From assembly GCF_016599855.1 (NCBI RefSeq), contig NZ_CP067041.1, forward strand, positions 7,036,501 to 7,100,500: 64,000 nucleotides of DNA. Direction: 5' to 3'. Made by a program: the position numbers and the translations under genes. The stretch comes from Bradyrhizobium diazoefficiens (GTDB taxonomy: Bacteria > Pseudomonadota > Alphaproteobacteria > Rhizobiales > Xanthobacteraceae). Positions 26,158-33,023 of this stretch are shown one piece after another. Each line of letters opens with the position of its first letter. Positions within the stretch are counted from its first letter, which is position 1. The notes beneath the pieces are model-generated. The model had not been told where the DNA came from and ran no database searches. It was given only the letters and a program-made list of their open reading frames with translations.

Positions 26158-26540
26158 GGCAGCGTGCCGTTTGGCTGCACCGTCTCACCCAATATCTTCC
26201 GCAACTCCGGCTTCGCCACCTTCTCCAGGGTCGAGCGCGGCATGTCGTCGACCAGCCTGATCTAGCGCGGCACCTCGAAATCGGCGAGGGCTTTGCGGCA
26301 GGCCGCCATCACCCTGTCCTGAAGATCCCGTGCTGCGCCTGCGACGCCGCCATGTGGGATGATGAAAACGACCGGCACCTCGTCCAGCATCGGATGCTTC
26401 TTCGCCACCACCGCGGCTTCGCGCACGCCGGACACGATTGCGATCACCTGCTCGATCTCGGAGGCCGCGACGTTCTCGCCGCCGACCTTCAGCATATCCT
26501 TGGCGCCCCACAACGCGTTGGCGTGGTCCAGATCTGCCGG
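26154..26540 (-). pseudogene. AMP-dependent acyl-CoA synthetase, C-terminal remnant with in-frame amber stop
   Basis: Only the C-terminal subdomain of an acyl-CoA synthetase is recognisable. The A8-A10 region reads [19 protein letters not shown], then [20 protein letters not shown], which aligns with the mobile domain of fatty acid or benzoate CoA ligases. The frame reads on to DFEVPR and meets TAG at 26262-26264. It then continues with IRLVDDMPRSTLEKVAKPELRKIL, containing the catalytic Lys motif, to a stop at 26154. Upstream the match fades within about 12 codons and the frame meets the stop of the VOC gene. So the N-terminal 400 or more residues are missing and the remnant carries a nonsense mutation. 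It is very probably nonfunctional. Confidence 0.85.
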
Positions 26541-26951
26541 TCAATCCTCGTACGACGAAATCTCGATCAAACTGCCGTCTGGATCCCGGCAATAGACGGA
26601 GCGCAGCGTGCCGCGGGCGCCCTGCCTGGGCCCCGGGCCTTCCTCGATCGCGACGCCGTGGGCTTTCAAATGCGCCACCACCTCGTCGGGTGAGGCGGAG
26701 GTCAGGAAGCACAGATCCTCGCTGCCGGCGGTCGGATGATCGGCGGTGAACCACGCCACCTTGTCGGCGTCGCGCGGCCGGACGTTGATCTTCTGTTGAC
26801 CAAACTGAAGCGAGGTCCGCGGCGCTTTGCCGCCACCGGGGTCGAACACCTTGACTTCCATGCCGAGGATCTTGCGATACCACTCGGTGGTCGCTGCAAC
26901 ATCGGCGACGTTGATCACGAGATGATCGAGGCTCTCTACCTTGACCGGCAT
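26541..26951 (-). CDS. VOC family (glyoxalase/bleomycin resistance-like) protein
   Basis: A protein of 136 residues with the two beta-alpha-beta-beta-beta modules of the vicinal oxygen chelate fold. The metal ligand candidates are in LDHLVINVADV (His), LCFLTSASP and CRDPDGSLIEISSYE (C-terminal Glu). The start is ATG 26951 (MPVKVESLDHL). Members of this superfamily include glyoxalase I, dioxygenases and resistance proteins; the present one cannot be placed further. Its stop codon directly abuts the acyl-CoA ligase remnant, which is in the same frame. This suggests a deletion fused the two regions or removed the spacer. Confidence 0.85.
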   Translation of the reverse strand: MPVKVESLDHLVINVADVAATTEWYRKILGMEVKVFDPGGGKAPRTSLQFGQQKINVRPRDADKVAWFTADHPTAGSEDLCFLTSASPDEVVAHLKAHGVAIEEGPGPRQGARGTLRSVYCRDPDGSLIEISSYED

Positions 26952-27090
26952 GCGTTATTCTTTCGTCGTCATGAAGCTTGCGCACTTTCCGCGTGCGGCG
27001 CGCCTTGTTACAACGCCGCTGACGCCACGATCAAGATATCCAGCCTAGAACAACGTCCTTTGAAGAATAACACTTGGGAGAACCCTTGAG

Positions 27091-28065
27091 ATGATCACTC
27101 GCCGTACTTTGCTCGGCCTGCTCGCCGCCACTCCGCTTGCAGCCAGCCCACTGTCGAAGGCCTTGGCAGCGGATTATCCGTCCCGGCCGGTGAAGTTCGT
27201 GGTCGGCTATCCGCCGGGCGGCGCCACCGACATTCTGGCGCGGCTGATCGGTCAGCGACTGTCGGAGCGGCTCGGCCAGCAATTCGTGATCGAGAACAAG
27301 CCGGGCGCCGGCAACAATATCGGCACCGAATCCGTCGTCAACGCGGAGCCCGACGGCTACACCGTGCTGCTGGTCAATCCGGCCAACTACATCAACAGCA
27401 CGCTTTACGCCAATCTCAAGTTCAACTTCGTCCGTGACATCGCGCCGATCGCCGCCTTCCAGCGCGTGCCGAACGTAATGACCGTCAACAAGGACGTGCC
27501 GGCGAAGACCGTCGCCGAATTCATCGAGTATGTGAAGGCCAATCCCGGCAAGGTGAACATGGCGTCCTCCGGCAACGGCACCTCGGTGCATCTGTCCGGC
27601 GAGATGTTCATGGCGTTGACCGGCTGCAAGATGCAGCACGTGCCTTATCGCGGCGCGGCGCCCGCGATCACCGACATGCTCGGCGGCCAGGTGCAGGTGA
27701 TCTTCGATAACATGCCCTCGATCATCCAGCACATCCGCTCCGGCTCGCTGCGTGCCCTCGGCGTCACCACCGCCCAACGCTCGCCACAGCTGCCTGACGT
27801 GCCCGCAATCGGCGAGACCGTGAAGGACTACGAGGCGAGCGCACTGTTCGGCATGGGCGCGCCGAAGAACATGCCCAAGGACATGATCGCCAAGCTCAAC
27901 AACGAGATCAACACGCTCATGAAGGATCCCGACATGACCAAGCGCCTGGTCGAGCTCGGCGGCGACCCGCTCGTGCTGACGCCGGAGGCGTTCGGCAAAG
28001 AGATCGAGGCCGAGACCGCCAAGTGGAAGAAGGTCGTCGAGTTCGCCGGCCTCAAGGTCGAGTAA
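27091..28065 (+). CDS. Tripartite tricarboxylate transporter (Bug/TctC) substrate-binding protein
   Basis: A periplasmic binding protein of 324 residues. It has a twin-arginine-like start (MITRRTLLGLLAATPLA) and probable cleavage after SKALA. The mature protein begins YPSRPVKFVVGYPPGGATDILARL, the Bug-family signature. Further conserved segments are FVIENKPGAGNNIG and HVPYRGAAPAITDMLGGQVQ. No TctA/TctB membrane genes lie near. Orphan Bug proteins of this kind are numerous in Bradyrhizobium and Bordetella. The ligand is probably a carboxylate. A strong intrinsic terminator follows the stop by 25 bp, so the gene forms its own transcript. Confidence 0.93.
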   Translation: MITRRTLLGLLAATPLAASPLSKALAADYPSRPVKFVVGYPPGGATDILARLIGQRLSERLGQQFVIENKPGAGNNIGTESVVNAEPDGYTVLLVNPANYINSTLYANLKFNFVRDIAPIAAFQRVPNVMTVNKDVPAKTVAEFIEYVKANPGKVNMASSGNGTSVHLSGEMFMALTGCKMQHVPYRGAAPAITDMLGGQVQVIFDNMPSIIQHIRSGSLRALGVTTAQRSPQLPDVPAIGETVKDYEASALFGMGAPKNMPKDMIAKLNNEINTLMKDPDMTKRLVELGGDPLVLTPEAFGKEIEAETAKWKKVVEFAGLKVE

Positions 28066-28090
28066 CGATCTCGCGAATGACCGTGAGTAA

Positions 28091-28118
28091 AGCCCTGCCG
28101 TTCGGCAGGGCTTTTTCT
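28091..28118 (+). terminator. Intrinsic terminator of the Bug-protein gene
   Basis: The stem AGCCCTGCC / GGCAGGGCT (9 bp, perfect) closes a GTTC loop at 28091-28112, followed by a T-rich run to 28118. Confidence 0.93.
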
Positions 28119-28160
28119 TGAACACCGGGTTCTCGCTTGACGGGGCGATGGTGGCGCCCA

Positions 28161-28182
28161 TACTAAACCTTATGGTTAAGTA
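28161..28182. promoter_or_regulatory. Near-perfect dyad overlapping the ArsR-family start codon
   Basis: TACTAAACC-TTAT-GGTTAAGTA pairs at 8 of 9 positions. The ATG of the regulator gene (28172-28174) lies in its centre, and the right arm encodes the first residues MVKY. It is a likely auto-operator. Confidence 0.55.
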
Positions 28183-28624
28183 TCTGGACGATACGCTCGA
28201 TCGCACTTTTGCGGCGCTGTCCGATCCGACGCGTCGCGCGCTGCTCGCGCGTCTCGGCGAACGGCAAAGCCTGTCAGTGAGCGAGCTGGCAGCGCCATTC
28301 GCGATCTCGCTGCCGGCGATCATGAAGCATCTCGACGTGCTCACGGATGCCGGCCTGATCATGCGCGAGAAGACCGGACGCACGGTCTCATGCCGGCTCA
28401 CCGCGCAGCCGATGGAGCAGGCGATGGACTGGCTCAATCGCTACGCGCAATTCTGGTCGGAGAGTTTCGACCGCCTTGCCGCCTTTGTGGAGGACAAACC
28501 ATGGTCAACGCAGCCGCCAACGCCGCCGAGCCTCAAGTCGAAGGTCCAAGCCTCACGCTCACGCGCCGGCTCCGCGCGCGGCCGGAAAAGGTCTTCGCCG
28601 CCTGGACGCAAGCCGCGCAGCTAG
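28172..28624 (+). CDS. ArsR family transcriptional regulator
   Basis: A 150-residue winged-helix regulator of the ArsR group that pairs with SRPBCC/AHSA1 genes. It begins MVKYLDDTLDRTFAALSDPTRRALL and contains the recognition helix region VSELAAPFAISLPAIMKHLDVL followed by the wing GLIMREKTGRTVSCRL. No metal-binding Cys pair of classic ArsR is present. The last 41 residues overlap the next gene and are of low complexity (Pro, Ser, Arg). This 124-bp overlap is unusual, since most such pairs overlap by a few bases. The ATG at 28172 is the centre of a dyad, so the transcript may be nearly leaderless. It probably regulates itself and the SRPBCC gene. Confidence 0.88.
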   Translation: MVKYLDDTLDRTFAALSDPTRRALLARLGERQSLSVSELAAPFAISLPAIMKHLDVLTDAGLIMREKTGRTVSCRLTAQPMEQAMDWLNRYAQFWSESFDRLAAFVEDKPWSTQPPTPPSLKSKVQASRSRAGSARGRKRSSPPGRKPRS

Positions 28625-28968
28625 TGCAATGGTTCGGGCCGCCGAACATGAAGCCGGCGCCCCTGAATGCCGAGCTCGATGTTCGCAGCGGCGGCCGCTA
28701 CCGCATCTCGTTCACCCGCGACGACGGCGAATATTTCGAGGCCGGCGGCACCTACCGCGAGGTGGTGCCGAACGAGCGGCTGGTTTTCACCTGGGCGTGG
28801 CATTCGACGCCGGAACGCGAATCGCTGGTGACGATCACGCTGAAGCCTGACAGCGCCGGCACGCTGATGATCTTTCACCACGCCCAGTTCTTCGATGAAA
28901 CCGCGCGTGACAACCATCAGCGAGGCTGGAGCTCGTTCTTCGACAGGCTCGACACCTTTGTCGCCTGA
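28501..28968 (+). CDS. SRPBCC (AHSA1-like) domain protein
   Basis: A cytoplasmic protein of 155 residues with the START-like AHSA1 fold. Segments LTLTRRLRARPEKVFAAWT, VQWFGPPNMKPAPLNAELDV and GGRYRISFTRDDGEYFEAGG are diagnostic. It closes with GWSSFFDRLDTFVA. Members bind hydrophobic ligands or act as chaperone co-factors; no specific ligand is suggested here. The ATG at 28501 follows the sequence AGGACAAACC. The gene is translated from inside the ArsR reading frame, in a different phase, so the two are surely cotranscribed and probably coupled. Confidence 0.9.
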   Translation: MVNAAANAAEPQVEGPSLTLTRRLRARPEKVFAAWTQAAQLVQWFGPPNMKPAPLNAELDVRSGGRYRISFTRDDGEYFEAGGTYREVVPNERLVFTWAWHSTPERESLVTITLKPDSAGTLMIFHHAQFFDETARDNHQRGWSSFFDRLDTFVA

Positions 28969-29050
28969 TCACCATTCGAGGCTCCCCACGGGATGGGTCG
29001 CATCCCATGCCTTACACCTCAGGATGATGTGTTAAACTGCGTCGATTTAC

Positions 29051-30307
29051 TCACTTCTTAGCCTCCGCCTGCTCCGTGCCCTTGCACGAGATCAGCATTG
29101 TGTAGGCGCGGGCGTTGCCGGCGATGTCGGTGGTCTTGAGCTCGCCCTTCGGTTCCGCAGTCTGATAGGGCACCACGGAATTGTCGAGAAAGTCGCGCAG
29201 CGCGCCGGTCTTGATGGCAAAGTTGATGTTTTCGGGGATGCTGCCGGTTGCCACGGCGACTCGCAATCCATCGAGCTTTCCGGTGACGAGGCCGACGATC
29301 TGACCAGTCGTGTCGAACAGCGGACCGCCGCTATTGCCAGGTTGAACGGGCGCGCTGATTTGCAGGAAACGCGAATCGTTGCGCATACCGCTGAGCGAAC
29401 TCACGATGCCGGTCGTCACCGTGAAGTCCGAGGTCAGCAACCCGTGGAACGGGAAACCGATCGCCACCACGGAATCGCCGGAGCGGATCGTGCGGTCACG
29501 GATGCGGGCAAACTCTTTGAATGTTACCGTCGATGGCGCCTGCAAAAGAGCAAGATCGTTGTTCGCATCGCTCGATACGACGCGCAACACCATTGCGGCT
29601 TCGCCAGTGAGATTGCCCTTGAGCTCGCTGCAACCGTCGATCACATGATTGTTGGTGACGATGTGCCCAGCAGCGCTAACCACGAAGCCGGTGCCAAACC
29701 CGGAGCTACTCTTGACCCCTTTGCCGGGTTTGCCGGCTGGCGGTGAGCCTTGCTTGTCTGCGGTGGCCGCCGGCTTCGGAGCGCCTTTGGTGAAATCGCC
29801 GGCCTTGTCGAGTCCGTCGGCTTTCACCTTGGTCACGCAATGGGCCAATGCGGCGATCACTGGCCCGGTTGACCTTAGGTCGAAGTTCAGGACAGCATGG
29901 CCGGCTGTCGCCACCATCAGGCTCGCCTTCTGAAACGTACGCACAACGTTGAGCGGCATGACGGCCGTGAGCATATCGGGCCGGTACGCCGTGGCGAACA
30001 GCCTGGCTTGGTCCTGCCCGTCAAAGATCACGTCGATCGCGGCGTTCTCGCCCTTGTTGAAGTGGTAGCTGGGACTCGCAAAGGCGAGCGACCATATTCC
30101 GGCGGCATTTTGGCTCACGACGAGGATGACGCCGTTTGCATAGGGCGCCGTCACCGCGCAATGGGAAAAGGCGCCCGTCTCGTCGTTGCTGAAGGCGCCG
30201 CCGGTCCAGCCGCCGACATTGACGGTGCCAAATGGTCCTTTCGCATCCGCTGACCCAACAAGACACACCTGCAGCAGAGCTGCAGCGACGAACGACCTTA
30301 ACCACAT
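29051..30307 (-). CDS. Secreted trypsin-like serine protease
   Basis: A periplasmic or secreted protease of 418 residues. The signal peptide MWLRSFVAAALLQVCLVG ends near SADA. An unknown domain of about 170 residues with two Cys follows, then a Pro/Gly/Lys linker. The S1C-type catalytic domain has His in VTNNHVIDG, Asp in SSDANNDLALLQ and Ser in VQPGNSGGPLFD, as in DegP-like proteases, but there is no PDZ domain. The ATG at 30307 is chosen because GGGGGGAAG lies just before it; a GTG 18 bp upstream is possible. The gene is divergent from the membrane protein/regulator/prenyltransferase cassette. An envelope quality-control role is plausible. Confidence 0.9.
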   Translation of the reverse strand: MWLRSFVAAALLQVCLVGSADAKGPFGTVNVGGWTGGAFSNDETGAFSHCAVTAPYANGVILVVSQNAAGIWSLAFASPSYHFNKGENAAIDVIFDGQDQARLFATAYRPDMLTAVMPLNVVRTFQKASLMVATAGHAVLNFDLRSTGPVIAALAHCVTKVKADGLDKAGDFTKGAPKPAATADKQGSPPAGKPGKGVKSSSGFGTGFVVSAAGHIVTNNHVIDGCSELKGNLTGEAAMVLRVVSSDANNDLALLQAPSTVTFKEFARIRDRTIRSGDSVVAIGFPFHGLLTSDFTVTTGIVSSLSGMRNDSRFLQISAPVQPGNSGGPLFDTTGQIVGLVTGKLDGLRVAVATGSIPENINFAIKTGALRDFLDNSVVPYQTAEPKGELKTTDIAGNARAYTMLISCKGTEQAEAKK

Positions 30308-30412
30308 AGCTTCCCCCCAGGGCACCCTGGCCGCATCTTACCTGGGCTGGCGGCCGAGACGCAACCGGCAGTTGTCCGCCCGGGGCCCCGTCCCCGGCGG
30401 CGATTTCCCGGC

Positions 30413-30454
30413 TTGCCTTTACTTTGTAGCGCGGTATACTTTGCGGTACAAAGT
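30413..30454 (+). promoter_or_regulatory. Promoter with overlapping ACTTTG-N5-CAAAGT operator
   Basis: A sigma-70-type promoter: -35 TTGCCT (30413-30418), 16-bp spacer, -10 TATACT (30435-30440). The perfect dyad ACTTTG-CGGTA-CAAAGT covers 30438-30454, over the -10 and start site. An additional ACTTTG half-site is at 30421-30426, 17 bp upstream and inside the spacer. The same dyad recurs at 31508-31524. Confidence 0.7.
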
Positions 30455-30506
30455 GGCTGGGCAAGCCGGTCCGTGGGCTGGGTGGAGCGGAGTTTTGGCA
30501 TTGCCG

Positions 30507-31124
30507 ATGCGCGATCTCGACAAGGCGCTGGCCGACATCGTGGCGATCCGCAGCCAGATTGCGGCCGGCACGGCGTTCCGCGGCTATGGCCCGGCGACGA
30601 TGGCTGCGACCGGCGCGGTCGCGCTTATTACCGCCATCCTGCAATTCTGGTGGATCGGCGATCCCACCAGCGAGCCGCTCGGCTTCTTTCTCGGCTGGTT
30701 CTTTGCGGCAATGCTGTCCGGAGCGATAATCTGGGTCGAGATGCGCGCGCGGTCGCGTCGTCATCATTCCGGCCTTGCCGACGCCATGATCCACCAGGCC
30801 GTCGAGCAGTTCTTGCCCGCGGGCGTCGCCGGCGTGCTGCTTGCGGTGGTGATGTGGAAGTTCGCCGCGGAGACGCTGTGGCTCCTGCCGGGACTGTGGC
30901 AGATCCTGGTGTCGCTCGGCATTTTTGCATCCATCCGCTCGTTGCCGCGTAGCGTGGCCTTTGCCGGGGCGTGGTACTTCATCTCGGGCTTCGCGGTGGT
31001 AGTGCTGGCGAGTCGCAGTCACATGCTGTCGCCCTGGACCATGGGACTGCCTTTCGTAATCGGCCAGTCGATGATGGCGGCCATTCTGTATTTCGCGTCC
31101 GGAGACAATGATGTCGAAGACTGA
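30507..31124 (+). CDS. Six-TM membrane protein of unknown function
   Basis: I do not recognise a characterised family. The protein of 205 residues starts MRDLDKALADIVAIRSQIAAG, a cytoplasmic amphipathic stretch. About six hydrophobic segments follow, near residues 30-50, 57-78, 100-120, 124-143, 148-168 and 174-196. A basic loop (RARSRRHHSG) lies after the second. No catalytic motif is visible. The ATG at 30507 is the first good start after the promoter at 30413-30440. Its 3' end overlaps the winged-helix regulator gene by 14 bp, so the two are coupled. Membrane protein plus small regulator pairs of this kind suggest the membrane protein either signals to or is controlled by the regulator. 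Confidence 0.75.
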   Translation: MRDLDKALADIVAIRSQIAAGTAFRGYGPATMAATGAVALITAILQFWWIGDPTSEPLGFFLGWFFAAMLSGAIIWVEMRARSRRHHSGLADAMIHQAVEQFLPAGVAGVLLAVVMWKFAAETLWLLPGLWQILVSLGIFASIRSLPRSVAFAGAWYFISGFAVVVLASRSHMLSPWTMGLPFVIGQSMMAAILYFASGDNDVED

Positions 31125-31485
31125 CACCGCGCCTTTCTCCTATGAGGGGCTCGACCGTGTGATCCACGAGAAGGCGAGGCTCGGGCTTCTGACCTCGTTG
31201 ATGGCTCACCCGAAAGGGCTTGCGTTCGCTGACCTCAAGCAGCTCTGTGGCCTCACCGACGGCAATCTGAGCCGGCACCTCGCCGTACTCCAGGAGGCCG
31301 GTCTCGTCGAGGTGACGAAGGGCTATGAAGGCAATCGCCCGCACACCACCTGCCGTCTGACCAAGATCGGCCGCCGCCGCTTCCTCGACTATCTCGCCGT
31401 GCTCGAGCGACTGGTGCGCGATGCCGCCAAGGCGGCTGGCCGCGAGGCACTGCCGCTCGGCCGCCTCGGCATTCTCTCGACCTGA
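31111..31485 (+). CDS. Winged-helix transcriptional regulator (HTH_34/MarR-like)
   Basis: A 124-residue DNA-binding protein. The winged-helix core reads KARLGLLTSLMAHPKGLAFADLK, LCGLTDGNLSRHLAVLQEAGLVEV and a wing with NRPHTTCRLTKIG, close to the PF13601-type regulators. It has no ligand domain. The ATG at 31111 is better placed than the one at 31108 relative to GGAGA at 31101-31105. It overlaps the membrane protein gene and is followed after 30 bp by the prenyltransferase. The identical dyad at the cassette promoter and on the prenyltransferase start is the natural candidate for its binding site, which would make the cassette autoregulated. Confidence 0.88.
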   Translation: MSKTDTAPFSYEGLDRVIHEKARLGLLTSLMAHPKGLAFADLKQLCGLTDGNLSRHLAVLQEAGLVEVTKGYEGNRPHTTCRLTKIGRRRFLDYLAVLERLVRDAAKAAGREALPLGRLGILST

Positions 31486-31507
31486 TCGTCCCCTTTTTTG
31501 ACTGGAG

Positions 31508-31524
31508 ACTTTGTGATGCAAAGT
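31508..31524 (+). promoter_or_regulatory. Second ACTTTG-N5-CAAAGT operator, over the uppS-like start codon
   Basis: The perfect dyad ACTTTG-TGATG-CAAAGT has the same arms as 30438-30454. It contains the ATG start (31516-31518) in its centre and begins at the last base of the GGAGA ribosome-binding sequence (31504-31508). Confidence 0.65.
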
Positions 31525-32256
31525 GACGTCACGCCCGGCAACGAGAAACTTCATGTCGGCATCATCATGGACGGCAACGGACGATGGGCGACACGGCGCG
31601 GCCTGTCGCGCGTACGCGGCCATGAGGCCGGCGTCGAGACGATTCGCCGCATCGTCGAGGCCGCGCCCAAGCAGGGGATCGGCACGCTGACGCTCTATGC
31701 GTTCTCGACCGACAATTGGCGCAGGCCCAAGCCCGAGGTCGCAGCACTCATGACGCTGCTGCGCTTTTATCTCGCCAATGAGGTGCAGAGCCTGGTGAAG
31801 AACGGCGTGCGGCTCAACGTGATCGGTCGTCGCGACCGCCTGCCGGACGGCATCGCCACCGCGATCGCGCGCGCCGAGGCCGCGACCGCCCACGGCACCG
31901 CGCTGCATCTGCGCATCGCCGTCGACTATTCCGCGCGCGATGCGATTCTGAACGCCGCGGCGAAGGCCGCCGCTCTCACCAGCCTCACCCGCGAGGCCTT
32001 CTCACAGCTCGTCACCGGCGAGGCAGGCTTGCGCGACGTCGATCTCATCGTCCGCACGTCAGGCGAGAAGCGGCTGTCGGACTTCCTGCTTTGGGAGGGC
32101 GCCTATGCCGAGCTGCATTTCACCGAGCGGATGTGGCCGGAATTCGATGCCGGCGATCTCGCTACGGCTCTCGCCTCTTTCCATGGCCGCGAGCGCCGCT
32201 TCGGCGGTCTCCAGGCGATTATGCCGGAGGAGGTGCCGTCACTCTCTCGTGTGTGA
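31516..32256 (+). CDS. uppS: UppS-like cis-prenyltransferase (isoprenyl transferase)
   Basis: An enzyme of 246 residues that condenses isopentenyl diphosphate with Z stereochemistry; classic members make undecaprenyl diphosphate. The catalytic Asp is in GIIMDGNGRWATRRG, with GHEAG following. AFSTDNWRRP carries Asp where most homologues have Glu (SSENW). The diphosphate-binding end is RTSGEKRLSDFLLWEGAYAELHF. The context is unusual. Housekeeping uppS normally lies in the frr-uppS-cdsA cluster, while this copy follows a regulator and a membrane protein, so it is likely a second, specialised enzyme. A short-chain product or a stress-linked lipid carrier is possible. A regulator-type dyad covers its start codon. 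Confidence 0.9.
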   Translation: MQSDVTPGNEKLHVGIIMDGNGRWATRRGLSRVRGHEAGVETIRRIVEAAPKQGIGTLTLYAFSTDNWRRPKPEVAALMTLLRFYLANEVQSLVKNGVRLNVIGRRDRLPDGIATAIARAEAATAHGTALHLRIAVDYSARDAILNAAAKAAALTSLTREAFSQLVTGEAGLRDVDLIVRTSGEKRLSDFLLWEGAYAELHFTERMWPEFDAGDLATALASFHGRERRFGGLQAIMPEEVPSLSRV

Positions 32257-32394
32257 GATTGAGCCGAAGCCGAGCAAGAGCCTCCGCAGCAGGTTCGTAC
32301 GAGCATTAGCTCGCGAGGAATCGTGGACATCGTGTGGCGGACTCGCGCCGTCGGTGCGGCAGATGCGACGTGCGATCACGAAATGCATTTTGCA

Positions 32395-32419
32395 GGAACA
32401 TTTGTGCGAAGCACCCGTT
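32395..32419 (+). promoter_or_regulatory. Consensus EcfG (general stress sigma factor) promoter
   Basis: GGAAC (32395-32399), exactly 16 bases, then CGTT (32416-32419). This is a perfect match to the GGAAC-N16/17-CGTT promoter of alphaproteobacterial EcfG. The expected transcript start near 32427 leaves an 80-base leader to the gene at 32507. Confidence 0.7.
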
Positions 32420-32506
32420 CGGCAATTGAGCCAGGCAACATAGGCGCAGGGAACGCGCGCTCCGGCTCAGTTCCATGAAACCCGACGTGACAGAACGGAG
32501 CAGCTC

Positions 32507-32800
32507 ATGAAGCTCACATCCGAACAGGTGAAGCAGACCGTCAACCAGCTCGGCGCCCAAGTGCTGCCCGACGAGCATCCCGCCATGCCGCAGCTCAACA
32601 GCATGTTCGGCGAGCATACTTTCTTCGTCGACGAGATGGGATTGAAAGTGCTCGAGCCGATGCCCTCGCTCAGCGCAGAACGCGAGACCGGCGAAGTCGT
32701 CAGCCTCGCCGACTGGAGCGATGCGGACCTCACGCGCCTGATGGCGCACGAGCCCGAGCCGACCGGCGTGATCGTCGTGTTCGAGCATGTCAGGCACTGA
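32507..32800 (+). CDS. Small conserved-type hypothetical protein, probable general stress gene
   Basis: I do not recognise the family. The acidic protein of 97 residues has no signal peptide or membrane segment. It contains AMPQLNSMFGEHTFFVDEMGLKVLEP and ends in TGVIVVFEHVRH. Codon use is like the neighbouring genes and a GGAGCAGCTC ribosome-binding sequence precedes the ATG, so it is very likely real. The only functional hint is the EcfG-type promoter 88 bp upstream, which would place it in the general stress regulon together with desiccation, heat and salt genes. No partner gene is adjacent downstream. Confidence 0.75.
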   Translation: MKLTSEQVKQTVNQLGAQVLPDEHPAMPQLNSMFGEHTFFVDEMGLKVLEPMPSLSAERETGEVVSLADWSDADLTRLMAHEPEPTGVIVVFEHVRH

Positions 32801-33023
32801 GGATTGCAAGGCCGAGGCCGCATGCGGCCCCGGCCACGACTGTAGGCGGAATTTGCATTCACGACGTGATCAACGGAGAAACGATGCAACCAGGCATCGG
32901 GGCGCGGGACAAGTGATGTGATGTCCAACCGAGATGTGGTTGCACCAAGGCCGAACAAGTGCTTGCCCTGTCGTCGCTCATCATGGTCCGCGATGCGGCG
33001 CGAGCGGGGGGTAGGAGCGGCGC

